The notes under the pieces: model-generated
Databases searched by the model: none
Told to the model about the DNA's origin: nothing
The model's input: the letters and a program-made list of their open reading frames with translations, nothing else
Source of the DNA: Comamonadaceae bacterium CG12_big_fil_rev_8_21_14_0_65_59_15
GTDB taxonomy: Bacteria; Pseudomonadota; Gammaproteobacteria; Burkholderiales; Burkholderiaceae_C
Direction: 5' to 3'
Assembly: GCA_002786915.1 (NCBI GenBank)
Contig: PCUV01000069.1
Coordinates: 1-50,969 of the forward strand
DNA: 50,969 bases
Made by a program: the position numbers and the translations under genes
In this document: positions 8,724 through 17,011 of the stretch, piece after piece
Layout: each line of letters opens with the position of its first letter
Numbering within the stretch: the stretch's first letter is position 1

Positions 8724-8746
8724 TGGAAATCTGTGAAACCGTGCAA
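8717..8746 (-). promoter_or_regulatory. Sigma-70-type promoter of the adaptor-RND-SQR operon
   Basis: On the minus strand TTGCAC (8746-8741) and TATACT (8722-8717) are separated by 18 bp. The -10 box is inside the palindrome at 8704-8723. The predicted transcript starts about 8710 and gives a very short leader before ATG 8690. Confidence 0.7.
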
Positions 8747-8817
8747 GCTGCAGCATAAAACCCCGGGTTGGCTCTGCCTCGCGCCATCACCCTGTCGTGA
8801 CGTGCCTTCGTGAACCC

Positions 8818-8880
8818 CTTGATAATGTGATAGATTTCAGCCTCCAGTCCTTTTGAACAAAGGGCTAACAGCTATTAAAA
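8818..8880 (-). repeat. Dispersed intergenic repeat, copy 3
   Basis: On the minus strand it reads AATAGCTGTTAGCCCTTTGT followed by GGACTGGAGGCTGAAATC, the same layout as the copies after 26352 and 29788. It lies between the divergent RND operon and the ArsR gene; the ArsR promoter must overlap or follow it. Confidence 0.55.
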
Positions 8881-8928
8881 TCATATTAAACACGGAGCGT
8901 GTGGCAACGCCCCACAGGAGACTGCCCC

Positions 8929-9273
8929 ATGACCCAACCGAAGCAAACCCCCATTCCATCGGATCTGGATCGCCCCGACGAGGTGTTTGATCTGGCCGCT
9001 GAACTGTTCAGGGTGTTGTCGGCACCGATGCGCCTGAAAATCATCAGTTGTCTGTGTGGTGGCGAAAAAAACGTCACCGAACTGCTCGGGAAAATCGGCA
9101 CCACCCAGCCCAACATGTCGCAGCATCTGAATACCTTGTATCAAAACGGCGTGCTCGGCAAGCGCCGCGACGGGGTGCAGATTTATTACCGCATCATCGA
9201 CGATCGCATCCCTGCGTTGTGCCGCGCTGTCTGCACGAAGATACAGGATGAGGGTAACTTTGTCGATAAATAA
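8929..9273 (+). CDS. ArsR/SmtB-family repressor, Cys-rich (BigR/SqrR-like)
   Basis: A 114-residue winged-helix repressor from ATG 8929, chosen for ACAGGAG upstream; a GTG at 8899 is in frame but lacks a site. The helix-turn-helix is TELLGKIGTTQPNMSQHLNTLYQNG and the wing LGKRRDGVQIYYRI. Cysteines are at 41 and 43 (IISCLCGGEKNV) and at 98 and 102 (PALCRAVC). The Cys near residue 41 plus a C-terminal Cys is the arrangement used by BigR/SqrR/SoxR-type persulfide sensors; the metal-binding ELCVCDL motif of ArsR/SmtB is absent. Its position beside the sulfide operon and before the cytochrome operon suggests it controls one or both. Confidence 0.88.
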   Translation: MTQPKQTPIPSDLDRPDEVFDLAAELFRVLSAPMRLKIISCLCGGEKNVTELLGKIGTTQPNMSQHLNTLYQNGVLGKRRDGVQIYYRIIDDRIPALCRAVCTKIQDEGNFVDK

Positions 9274-9318
9274 GCCACCAGACGACAATGTATTCATTTA
9301 TAACAACATAGTGATTTA

Positions 9319-9332
9319 TTGATATTTGTCAG
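9319..9332 (+). promoter_or_regulatory. FNR/Anr-like box upstream of the octaheme operon
   Basis: TTGATATTTGTCAG matches the FNR consensus TTGAT-N4-ATCAA fully in the first half and at three of five bases in the second. Its centre (9325.5) is 41.5 bp before the start point predicted from TAGGAT at 9355-9360, the class II activator position. The spacing is the same as for the second box at 17167. Confidence 0.5.
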
Positions 9333-9441
9333 AGTCTCGCAAATTTCGCAGTCCTAGGATTAACCCCATTAGTGTTAACCCTATGTGATGTTGGATCAGA
9401 AATTGGCTGGCCGACGCGCATGGAATTCCCAGGAGTTACCC

Positions 9442-11034
9442 ATGCGAATGCGAGAAATCTCTGTTGCGGTTTTGGCCGTAGTCACCCTGCAACTGGCGCA
9501 GGCGGCTACACCGGCACCCAAACTGCTCAAATCCACCGCTGATCACAGCAAGTTTGCGGCGCTGGCCGGGCCGTTTGATTCCGGCCCCGCCGTTACTAAA
9601 GCCTGCCTGAGCTGCCACACCGAAGCCTCTAAGCAAATTCACCAGACGCAGCACTGGACCTGGGAATACAAAAACCCGCAAACCGGGCAGGTGCTTGGCA
9701 AAAAGCACATCGTCAACAATTTTTGTACATCGGTGAAGTCCAACGAAGGCGGCTGCAACAGTTGCCACATTGGCTACGGCTGGAAAGACGTGCAACAACC
9801 GTTCAACGCTGAAGAAGACGTGGACTGCCTGGCCTGCCATGACGGCAGCGGCAAATACAAAAAGCCGTCCGGCTTTGCCGGTAACCCGGTGACCAAAGAC
9901 ACCGAGTTCCCTCCTGGCTCAGGCAAGATCATCCGTGGCATCAACCTGGCTGAGATTGCGCAAAAAGTGGGCAAAACCCAGCGCACCACCTGTGGCGCTT
10001 GCCACTTTTACGGCGGCGGCGGTGACGGCGTGAAACACGGCGACCTGGATTCATCGCTGGACGCGCCCGACAAGGCGCTGGATGTACACATGGACGTGGA
10101 CGGCAACAACTTCAGCTGTGCCACTTGCCACAAGACCGACGGCCACCAGGTGCCGGGCAGCCGCTACGCACCTACAGCGAAAGACAAGGAGCCGGCCGAC
10201 TTGCGTGGCAAGGTGGACCACAGCAACCCCGCCACCTGCCAGTCGTGCCACGGCCAGACCCCGCACCCGGTGGCCCGCCTGAACGAGCACACCGCCAAGA
10301 TCGCCTGCCAAACCTGCCACATCCCGGCCTTTGCGCGTGGCGGCCAACCCACCAAGATGTGGTGGGACTGGTCTACCGCTGGCAAGATGGACAAGGATGG
10401 CAAGCCGTTTAGCATCAGGAACGATGACGGGTACGACACCTATGCCAGCATCAAGGGCAACTTCATCTGGAAGGAAAACGTCATTCCGGAATACGTCTGG
10501 TTCAACGGCACGGTCAAGTACACGCTGACCGGCGACAAGATCGAGCGCAGCGACAAGCCGGTGCCGATCAACCACTTTGAAGGTAGCGCAATAGACGGCA
10601 AGTCGATGATCTGGCCGATCAAGATGTTTCGCGGCAAGCAGCCCTATGACCCGGACAACAAGTCACTCATCATCAACCACCTGGCCGGTAACGACGACAC
10701 GGCCTACTGGAAAAACTTCAATTGGGACAAGGCCGCAAAAGTAGGTATGACAAACGCCAACCAACTGTTCTCCGGCAAGGTCGAATTCATTGAGACCGAA
10801 AGCATGTGGCCGATCACCCATATGGTGGCGCCCAAAGACAAAGCATTGGGCTGCGCGGATTGCCACGTGACCAACGGTCGTCTGGAAAAGATCGACGGCG
10901 TGTATATGCCGGGCCGCAGCCGCGACCACCTGGCCGGGCTGGACAAAGTGGGTTGGGCCGCCATGGCGCTCGTCCTGCTGGGTGTCATTGGCCACGGGCT
11001 GATCCGCGTCGTGACCGGCAAACGCAACAAGTAA
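9442..11034 (+). CDS. Octaheme c-type cytochrome, tetrathionate reductase (OTR) family
   Basis: A 530-residue secreted cytochrome with exactly eight CXXCH sites (CLSCH, CNSCH, CLACH, CGACH, CATCH, CQSCH, CQTCH, CADCH). The start is ATG 9442, after AGGAG at 9431-9435, giving a clean signal peptide. A C-terminal hydrophobic stretch (WAAMALVLLGVIGHGLIRVV) should anchor it in the inner membrane facing the periplasm. Heme number, spacing and the long loop after heme 7 fit the OTR family typified by Shewanella, whose members reduce tetrathionate, nitrite or hydroxylamine in vitro. The physiological substrate is unknown. It leads an operon with a cytochrome b, which could deliver quinol electrons to it. 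Confidence 0.9.
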   Translation: MRMREISVAVLAVVTLQLAQAATPAPKLLKSTADHSKFAALAGPFDSGPAVTKACLSCHTEASKQIHQTQHWTWEYKNPQTGQVLGKKHIVNNFCTSVKSNEGGCNSCHIGYGWKDVQQPFNAEEDVDCLACHDGSGKYKKPSGFAGNPVTKDTEFPPGSGKIIRGINLAEIAQKVGKTQRTTCGACHFYGGGGDGVKHGDLDSSLDAPDKALDVHMDVDGNNFSCATCHKTDGHQVPGSRYAPTAKDKEPADLRGKVDHSNPATCQSCHGQTPHPVARLNEHTAKIACQTCHIPAFARGGQPTKMWWDWSTAGKMDKDGKPFSIRNDDGYDTYASIKGNFIWKENVIPEYVWFNGTVKYTLTGDKIERSDKPVPINHFEGSAIDGKSMIWPIKMFRGKQPYDPDNKSLIINHLAGNDDTAYWKNFNWDKAAKVGMTNANQLFSGKVEFIETESMWPITHMVAPKDKALGCADCHVTNGRLEKIDGVYMPGRSRDHLAGLDKVGWAAMALVLLGVIGHGLIRVVTGKRNK

Positions 11035-11047
11035 GGAGAACCACACC

Positions 11048-11668
11048 ATGGCACGCATTTATCTTTTCAAGGGCTTCGAGCGTTTTTGGCACTGGAGCCA
11101 GGCGGCGTTGATCATCTTCATGCTGCTCAGCGGCTTTGAGGTGCATGGCACTTACACCGTGTTCGGCTTCGAGAACGCCGTCAACTACCACACCATCGCC
11201 GCCTGGACTCTGGTGGGTTTGTGGGTGTTTGCCATCTTCTGGCACCTGACCACGGGCGAGTGGCGGCAATACATCCCGACGACCGAAAAAATTGTTGCGG
11301 TGGCGCGGTTTTATTCGTCTGGCATCTTCAAGGGTGAACCGCACCCGTTCAAACCGTCGCTGGCGCGCAAGCACAACCCGCTGCAACTGCTCACCTACCT
11401 GGGCGTGCTGACGCTGCTGAGCCCGCTGATCTGGATCACCGGCTGGCTGTACCTGTTCTACGCCGACTGGGCCGCCTGGGGCCTGGGCGGCTTGAGCCTG
11501 ATGTGGGTGGCCACCGGCCACACCATTGGCGCGTTTCTGATGCTGGCGTTCTTGATCTCGCACCTCTACCTGGCCACCACCGGCCACACGGTCACGGCGC
11601 ATATCAAATCAATGATTACCGGATGGGAAGACACCGAGGAAGAAACCCCAGCGCCCAAGCGTGCCTGA
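11048..11668 (+). CDS. Cytochrome b561-type membrane subunit
   Basis: A 206-residue membrane protein with four hydrophobic segments. Histidines that could bind two b hemes occur in FERFWHWSQ, NYHTIAAWT, FAIFWHLTTGEW, TGHTIGAF and ISHLYLATTGHT. The layout is that of the di-heme cytochrome b subunits of formate, thiosulfate and hydrogen respiratory enzymes. AAGGAG precedes the ATG and the gap to the octaheme gene is only 13 nt. The likely role is to oxidise quinol and hand electrons to the octaheme cytochrome or another periplasmic carrier. It resembles the b-type cytochromes of the ext-type operons. Confidence 0.88.
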   Translation: MARIYLFKGFERFWHWSQAALIIFMLLSGFEVHGTYTVFGFENAVNYHTIAAWTLVGLWVFAIFWHLTTGEWRQYIPTTEKIVAVARFYSSGIFKGEPHPFKPSLARKHNPLQLLTYLGVLTLLSPLIWITGWLYLFYADWAAWGLGGLSLMWVATGHTIGAFLMLAFLISHLYLATTGHTVTAHIKSMITGWEDTEEETPAPKRA

Positions 11669-11704
11669 GGGACGAGTTCACTTTTTTAGTCACAGGAGTT
11701 CAAG

Positions 11705-13567
11705 ATGGACAAGAGGTTCAAACAAAAGCTGCTGGCTGCCGTCATTGCCGGCATGTTGCTGCCGCTGGCAGCACAAGCCAGCGAGGCCGATCTGCTGAAA
11801 AAGATTGAGGTGCTGGCGCAGCAAAACGAAATGCTGGCCAAAGAGCTGCAAGCGCTCAAGGGGCAGGTGCAGGCCAACGAGGCAAAGACCACCCAGACGG
11901 CAGAGCAGGTTAAGGCGGTGAGTGCGGCAGCCGCAACACCCAATGCAACGGCGCTCGATGACCTGAAAGGCCAAGTGGCGCTGCTGCAAAGGAAGTCGCT
12001 CGGGAGCTGGCTCACCGTGGGTGGTGATTACCGCTTCAGGTATGACTACCTGGAAGGGCAGACGAAGACGTTTACGGATGTCAGGGCTACATTTTTGAAC
12101 GCACAGAATTTGCTTCAGGCTGACTTCTTTAAAAATCCGACGACTACCGCTGGCACATCAACATATTTCGGTGCGCCTGCCGCTGGCGCGATGTCGACCG
12201 CTGGTGCGTTAAGCGCGCTTATGCAGTTTGATGCTGACATGAATTCAGTTACCAATTTAGCGCAAGCACAAGCTTTCGTGGCAAATCCAAAAAATGCCGG
12301 CTTAATCAAAGGCCTCGGCGCATTTGCCAAAACCATCCCTGCCTACCAACCCAAAAACAGCAGCCTCTACACCAACCGTTTCGAGCTCGACCTGAAAGCC
12401 CAGGCCACGCAAGATGTCAGCGTCACGGCCAAGCTCAATATGTACAAGATCTATGGCTCGCAAACCGACGGGGCCGTCACCAATGCCGGCAGCGCGCCGT
12501 TCTTTGCCGACCGCGTTGGCGTGTTTGACGGCACGCTGGGTCACGTGCCGTCGAGCAGCGCGCTGAACGTGGACCGCGTGTATGCCACCTGGAGCAACAT
12601 CGCCGACCAGGAAATGTGGTTCTCGATTGGCCGTCGTCCTTCTACCGGTGGGGCCCCCAGCAATCTGCGCGCCAACACCGCCGTCCGCCCGGGCAACGGT
12701 GGTACGCCGTCGCTGCTGGTGGACTACGCCTTTGACGGTGTCACGCTGGGGTATGCCCCAGAGATCGATTCACTGCCCGGTGCCTACGCCAAGTTCTGCT
12801 ACGGCCGTGGCTTTGAATCGGGTTACAGCACCTCGCTGGGTAATTCGCTGGACGATACCGACATGGTCGGTATCGCCCTGGTGCCGATCGACACCGACCC
12901 ACTGCGCGTCTGGCTGCAATGGAACCGTGGCATGAACATCTTTGATGCGCCCGCCATGAGCAACACCTACTTTGGCAACACGGCCGCAAGAACCAACCTG
13001 GGCGACATCGACTGGTTGGGCGCGGGCTTCATGACCACGCACAAGAACATCGGCCCCGGCACACTGCAAGTGTTTGGTGATGTGGCCATCAGCAAGACGC
13101 ACCCCAACAACAACGTGTCGGCGCAGTTCGGCTTTCAGGGTCTGATGACCGGTGCGTTCTTTAACCCCGAAGCGCCCACCAGCAAGACCGGCAGCGCGTT
13201 TGCTTTGGGTGTGCGCTACGACCTGCCGTCCAAATCGAAGTTTGGCTTTGAATGGAACCACGGCTCGAAAGACTGGATCACCTTTGCCCCGGCCGCTGAC
13301 GACATGTGGACCGCCAAGGTGGGTACACGCGGTGATGTTCTGGAAGCCTACTGGATTCAGGAGCTGGATCGCCAGCCGATCTCGTCTTACGTCAGCAAAG
13401 CCTTCTTCCGTGTTGGCTTTCAGCATTACAAGTTTGACTACACCGGCAGTAACAACTGGGTGGGCGCACCGGTGGCCATTGGCGATGTGGCTGCAAGCAG
13501 CATGATGACCACCGCGCCGCTGGAAAGTGCGAACAACATTTATGCCATGTTTGAAGTCAAGTTCTGA
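11705..13567 (+). CDS. Large outer-membrane barrel/porin (DUF3373 or ExtI-like)
   Basis: A 620-residue protein with a signal peptide ending in AQA, a coiled-coil segment (residues about 20-55, LLKKIEVLAQQNEMLAKELQ) and then an extended beta-rich part starting GSWLTVGGDYRFRYDYLEG. Alternating strands and the aromatic C-terminus ending EVKF indicate an outer-membrane beta-barrel of about 20 or more strands. DUF3373 porins and the Geobacter porin-like ExtI share this build. In the operon it could let a substrate such as an oxyanion pass, or scaffold electron transfer through the membrane, as porin-cytochrome systems do. Family placement is from memory of layout and needs a profile search. Confidence 0.7.
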   Translation: MDKRFKQKLLAAVIAGMLLPLAAQASEADLLKKIEVLAQQNEMLAKELQALKGQVQANEAKTTQTAEQVKAVSAAAATPNATALDDLKGQVALLQRKSLGSWLTVGGDYRFRYDYLEGQTKTFTDVRATFLNAQNLLQADFFKNPTTTAGTSTYFGAPAAGAMSTAGALSALMQFDADMNSVTNLAQAQAFVANPKNAGLIKGLGAFAKTIPAYQPKNSSLYTNRFELDLKAQATQDVSVTAKLNMYKIYGSQTDGAVTNAGSAPFFADRVGVFDGTLGHVPSSSALNVDRVYATWSNIADQEMWFSIGRRPSTGGAPSNLRANTAVRPGNGGTPSLLVDYAFDGVTLGYAPEIDSLPGAYAKFCYGRGFESGYSTSLGNSLDDTDMVGIALVPIDTDPLRVWLQWNRGMNIFDAPAMSNTYFGNTAARTNLGDIDWLGAGFMTTHKNIGPGTLQVFGDVAISKTHPNNNVSAQFGFQGLMTGAFFNPEAPTSKTGSAFALGVRYDLPSKSKFGFEWNHGSKDWITFAPAADDMWTAKVGTRGDVLEAYWIQELDRQPISSYVSKAFFRVGFQHYKFDYTGSNNWVGAPVAIGDVAASSMMTTAPLESANNIYAMFEVKF

Positions 13568-13606
13568 TTCACTTTTATTTGTTCATTTGTCAACAGGAGT
13601 CTCTTC

Positions 13607-13927
13607 ATGAAAACCAAACTCTCTACCCTGATCGCCGTGGCCGTGCTGGGCTTGTCCAGCGCCACGTTCAGCGTCAACGCCTTGGCCGACCAGGGCAAGA
13701 TGGTCGGCCCGGTCACCAAGATCACGCTGGCGGCTGACGGCAAGTCAGCTGTTGCCGTGCTCAAGGACGGCAAGACCGGTGAAGCGGTCAGCATCACTGT
13801 CACCGATGATCTGACGCTCGACAAGTTCAAGGACAAGCGCATCCAGCCGGGTGATGAAATCCGCGCCCGTTTCGAGAAAGACGGCAAGAACACCAGCAAG
13901 TCGTTCAAGAAGACAGCTGGTTGCTGA
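13607..13927 (+). CDS. Small periplasmic protein, ExtJ-like
   Basis: A 106-residue protein with a signal peptide ending near NALA, then a compact beta-rich domain GPVTKITLAADGKSAVAVLKD and a segment LTLDKFKDKRIQPGDEIRARFE, ending in KKTAGC with a lone C-terminal cysteine. CAGGAG precedes the ATG. Small proteins of this type, with a repeated V.KI....GKS..V..KDGK core, sit beside rhodanese and porin genes in the selenite/tellurite ext operons (ExtJ). The function is unknown, and similarity to ExtJ is my impression of layout. Confidence 0.7.
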   Translation: MKTKLSTLIAVAVLGLSSATFSVNALADQGKMVGPVTKITLAADGKSAVAVLKDGKTGEAVSITVTDDLTLDKFKDKRIQPGDEIRARFEKDGKNTSKSFKKTAGC

Positions 13928-13956
13928 TCTTTCGGACATTGGCCATGCCGCCAGTT

Positions 13957-13993
13957 GCCCTTCGCTGACGCCGGAGTTGTCTCTTTGAAGGGC
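13957..13993 (+). other. Possible mRNA hairpin between the ExtJ-like and rhodanese genes
   Basis: GCCCTTC (13957-13963) can pair with GAAGGGC (13987-13993) across a 23-nt loop. No T-run follows, so it is not a typical terminator; it may tune expression within the operon. Confidence 0.3.
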
Positions 13994-14018
13994 GTTATTG
14001 CATAGTCAAGGAGTCACC

Positions 14019-15080
14019 ATGAGACGCATCTTCCTGCGCACCCTGATCGCCACAGGCCTGGCTTTTGGGGTCATCTTTTCCACCCCAGCTGCGACGGCAC
14101 CGGCACCTGAGCCTGATGAAATCACCAACGACCAGATGGTGAGCTTCTATGAGCAGGGTGCCATTGGCAAAAGCGTCTGGGTGGTGGACAGCCGCCCGGC
14201 GGGCAAGTTCGCTGCAGGCCATATTCCGGGCGCACTGAGCTTGCCGTTGGATGTGCTCAAGAAAGACAACACCAGTTTGGAAAAGCTCGGCGTTGCCAAG
14301 ACCGGCAAAACCGTGTTCTATTGTGCTGGGCGTGAATGCACGTTGTCTGTTGATTCAGCCGCTATGGCCCGCAAGATGGGCTATCAAGACGTCTGGGTTT
14401 ATCGCAACGGTGTGCCGGGTTGGAACCAGAAAGCCCAGCCCCTGCTGGCCACCGAAGCCTTTATCAAAAAAGGCAACCTGATCCTGATTGACCCGGCTGC
14501 GGGCAAAGACACAGTGGCCGTGGCTTCCAACAAGGTACTGCAGCTGGGCTTGGACGATATCAAGGGTGACAAAGGCCACGCGGCGCTGAAAGACCTGTCA
14601 CGCAACGCGCCCATCGTGGTGCTGGAGCGCGGTGACATGGCCGCAGTCAACGCCGTGATGGAAGACCTGCGCGAGCAAGACTTTCGCCGCATGGCGTACT
14701 TTCCGATGAGCGCCTGGAAGGGTGCGCTCGCTGCTGCGCCGGCTGTCGCTCCTTTGGCTTGGGCACCCATCTATGGTCCGGGCCAGGTGTCGCCCAAGGC
14801 GTTTCAGGATGCAGTAGCCTCTGGCAAGTACATCCTGGACGTGCGCCCGGCCAAAGACTTTGCGCGCGGGCACTTCAAAGGTGCCGTCAGCCTGCCCATT
14901 GAAGACATGGAAAAAGACTTTGCCAAGGTGCCCAAAGATGTCCCCGTGTTTGTGAACTGCGCTACCGGTGCCAAGAGCGCCAAGACCTATGACATTCTGG
15001 GCCGCAAGGGCTATACCAATGTGTCGTACCTGGATGCCGAAATCTCGTGCAAGGGCGAGCAGTGCAGCATCAAAGAGTAG
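14019..15080 (+). CDS. Periplasmic tandem rhodanese protein (ExtH-like)
   Basis: A 353-residue secreted protein from ATG 14019 (AAGGAG at 14008). After the signal peptide there are two full rhodanese domains: the first with VVDSRPAGKFAAGHIPGA and a loop FYCAGRECTLS, the second with LDVRPAKDFARGHFKGA and the loop FVNCATGAKSAKTY, separated by a degenerate central rhodanese-like segment. Both loops keep the persulfide-carrying Cys. The C-terminus ISCKGEQCSIKE adds a cysteine pair. It should move sulfane sulfur, or a selenium or tellurium analogue, in the periplasm. Geobacter ExtH is a rhodanese protein of the same context. It is followed by an overlapping second rhodanese gene. Confidence 0.85.
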   Translation: MRRIFLRTLIATGLAFGVIFSTPAATAPAPEPDEITNDQMVSFYEQGAIGKSVWVVDSRPAGKFAAGHIPGALSLPLDVLKKDNTSLEKLGVAKTGKTVFYCAGRECTLSVDSAAMARKMGYQDVWVYRNGVPGWNQKAQPLLATEAFIKKGNLILIDPAAGKDTVAVASNKVLQLGLDDIKGDKGHAALKDLSRNAPIVVLERGDMAAVNAVMEDLREQDFRRMAYFPMSAWKGALAAAPAVAPLAWAPIYGPGQVSPKAFQDAVASGKYILDVRPAKDFARGHFKGAVSLPIEDMEKDFAKVPKDVPVFVNCATGAKSAKTYDILGRKGYTNVSYLDAEISCKGEQCSIKE

Positions 15081-15673
15081 CGCGCACCCTGGCCCTGGCC
15101 AGCCTGTTGGCGGCTTGGGGCCACGCGCTACCCGCATTGGCGGCCGATGACGCGCCGCTGCGCATCACCCGCGACAGCCACGAATTCGTACTGCAAACCC
15201 CCACTGGGCCACTGGTGGTCAGCCGCTCCAAAACAGCGTGCGGCGCTCCGTTGGGGTTCATTCAGCCCCTGGTGCCGTTGCCAGGCGTCACACCGGTGGA
15301 TGAAATCGATGTTTTGAACGCACTCAATGACCCGCAGACCATGGTCATCGACATGCGCGATGAAGACGAGCCGCTCGATGCCACCCTGCCCAACAGCTAT
15401 CACCTTCCGTACAACGAACTGGAAGACCACCTTGGCGTGCTAGGCTGCCGACGCTTGCCCAGCAAAGCCTGGGATTGCAGTCAGGCGGTGAAGATTGTGG
15501 CGTTTGACTATGGCCCGATGTGTGTGCAAGGCCCAGCCGGTATCAAAAGCATTGTGCACATGGGCTACCCGGTGAGCAAAATTTTTTACTACCGCGGCGG
15601 CTTGCTGGATTGGGAAGGCCTGGGCCTGACCACGGTCAGCGGCAACCGACCGTTGCCACAACCGAGCCGGTAA
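15062..15673 (+). CDS. Periplasmic single rhodanese-like protein
   Basis: A secreted protein of about 203 residues. The start is GTG 15062 or GTG 15047, both overlapping the end of the preceding gene (coupled translation); 15062 gives a better signal peptide ending ALAADD. The rhodanese core is recognisable in VIDMRDEDEPLDATLPNSYH, in the active loop FDYGPMCVQGPAGIKSIVHM and in VSKIFYYRGGLLDWEGLGL. The loop keeps the catalytic-type Cys, but the family's basic residues are changed. An N-terminal beta region of about 60 residues is extra. Its partner could be the tandem rhodanese encoded upstream. Confidence 0.78.
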   Translation: MQHQRVARTLALASLLAAWGHALPALAADDAPLRITRDSHEFVLQTPTGPLVVSRSKTACGAPLGFIQPLVPLPGVTPVDEIDVLNALNDPQTMVIDMRDEDEPLDATLPNSYHLPYNELEDHLGVLGCRRLPSKAWDCSQAVKIVAFDYGPMCVQGPAGIKSIVHMGYPVSKIFYYRGGLLDWEGLGLTTVSGNRPLPQPSR

Positions 15674-15675
15674 CC

Positions 15676-16479
15676 GTGAAGCGCCTGCTGTGTCAGTTGA
15701 TCGCGGGCTTGCTGAGTTGTGGCTTGCTGGTGCCCGCGTGGGCGCAGGGCTTGCAGACGGTGTTGCTGGTGTCGATTGACGCGCTGCACCCCGCCGCGTT
15801 GCGCGCTGACGTGGCACCCAACCTGGAGCAACTCAAGCAGCCGGGTCAGTTCACCCTGGATGGACACAGCGTGACACCGCCGCAAACGCTGATTGCCCAC
15901 ACCGCCATGCTGACGGGCTTGAGCCCTGAGCAAAGCGGCAAGCGCGACAACGCCTGGAAACCAGGCCAGACGCAGGTGACCCATAAAACCCTGCTCGATA
16001 TTGCCGTCGACCAAGGGTTTGCAACGGCTTACTTCTATGCCAAGCCCAAGCTCGGCTATCTGGTCACCCCCAGCATAAGCACCCATGCGTTGGCGCGCGA
16101 CGACGGTGTGGAACGCGCTCAAGCATTCTTGCGCCAACCGGGTCGGCGCTTGGTCTTTTTGCACCTGAGTGGTCTGGATGAAGCGGGCCCGGATTCGGGC
16201 TGGCTCTCAGGCCCCTACCTGGATGAACTGCGCTACCTTGACCGCAGCCTGGCGCCCCTGTTGGCCGACGTGCGCCAGCGTGGCCGCTACCTGATTGTGC
16301 TCACCAGCGACCACGCCGGGCACGACCGACTGCACGGCACCGCTGACCCGCAAGACTTTTTGCTACCGGTGCTGGTGCAGGCCAGCCGCCCGCTGCCTGG
16401 TATCGTGCGTGACGAGTTCAGCCTGGTGGGTCTCAAGGCCATGGTGCTTGACGCCATGGCCAGGTTGAACAAGGATTGA
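15676..16479 (+). CDS. Secreted alkaline-phosphatase-superfamily phosphodiesterase
   Basis: A 267-residue secreted enzyme from GTG 15676, only 2 nt after the rhodanese stop. The alkaline-phosphatase fold motifs of the nucleotide pyrophosphatase/phosphodiesterase class are present: SIDALHPAAL (first metal Asp), PPQTLIAHTAMLTG (Thr nucleophile), LSGLDEAGPDSG, and TSDHAGHDRLHG (Asp-His metal ligands). It is shorter than most family members, lacking the usual C-terminal extension. The target in this operon is unclear. It may act on a sulfate or phosphate ester, or be a passenger gene. Confidence 0.8.
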   Translation: MKRLLCQLIAGLLSCGLLVPAWAQGLQTVLLVSIDALHPAALRADVAPNLEQLKQPGQFTLDGHSVTPPQTLIAHTAMLTGLSPEQSGKRDNAWKPGQTQVTHKTLLDIAVDQGFATAYFYAKPKLGYLVTPSISTHALARDDGVERAQAFLRQPGRRLVFLHLSGLDEAGPDSGWLSGPYLDELRYLDRSLAPLLADVRQRGRYLIVLTSDHAGHDRLHGTADPQDFLLPVLVQASRPLPGIVRDEFSLVGLKAMVLDAMARLNKD

Positions 16480-16504
16480 GCATATTGCCACCAAGGAGCC
16501 AACC

Positions 16505-17011
16505 ATGCGCAGACTGTTTTTGATGTCTCTTGTTGTGGGGGCTACCGCAGCCTGGGCCGGGCCAGGTGACCCGTCCACGTTTGATGCCAGTCCACTGGGC
16601 GCGCAGCGCGTGGTCTATCAGTTCAACTTTGAAAACCCGACCGATCTGGAGCAAGGGCTGGGCTACCTGGCCAACCACCTCAAGGCGCTCAAGCAGTTTG
16701 GCGATGTGGGTGCGTCACGGCTGGTGGTGGTGGCGCATGGCAACGAGCTGCATATGCTCTCGCGCCTGAACCGCGCCACCTACCCGGACATCTACGACGA
16801 GCTCAAGGCGCTGGCCGACCAAGGCGTGCTGTTTCGGGTGTGCCGCAACGCGGCCAAATTTCGCGGCTACGAGCCCGGCGATTTTTACGATGTCATCACC
16901 GTGGTGCCCGCCGCCATGACCGAACTGGCGAAGTGGCAGGCGCAGGGTTATGCCTACATTTCGGGTGATGTGATTCGCAGAACGCGCCGCAGTGAGATTC
17001 TAGAAAAATAG
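16505..17011 (+). CDS. Secreted DsrE/DsrF-like protein
   Basis: A 168-residue protein with a signal peptide (LFLMSLVVGATAAWA) and a DsrE-type fold: VVYQFNFENPTDLEQGLGYLANH, then LVVVAHGNELHML, and a segment VLFRVCRNAAKFRG carrying the one conserved Cys, followed by VVPAAMTELAKWQAQGYAYI. DsrE-like proteins carry persulfides or bind small sulfur molecules. Periplasmic versions often accompany rhodaneses and sulfur oxidation genes. It is the last gene of the first unit of this block; a repeat with a T-rich tail follows. Confidence 0.82.
   Translation: MRRLFLMSLVVGATAAWAGPGDPSTFDASPLGAQRVVYQFNFENPTDLEQGLGYLANHLKALKQFGDVGASRLVVVAHGNELHMLSRLNRATYPDIYDELKALADQGVLFRVCRNAAKFRGYEPGDFYDVITVVPAAMTELAKWQAQGYAYISGDVIRRTRRSEILEK

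Noticed and set aside
9360..9381. Repeated TTAACCC (9360-9366 and 9375-9381) near the octaheme promoter as an operator
   Set aside because: A 15-bp spacing does not suit a helical repeat and no regulator motif was recognised; it is too weak to call.
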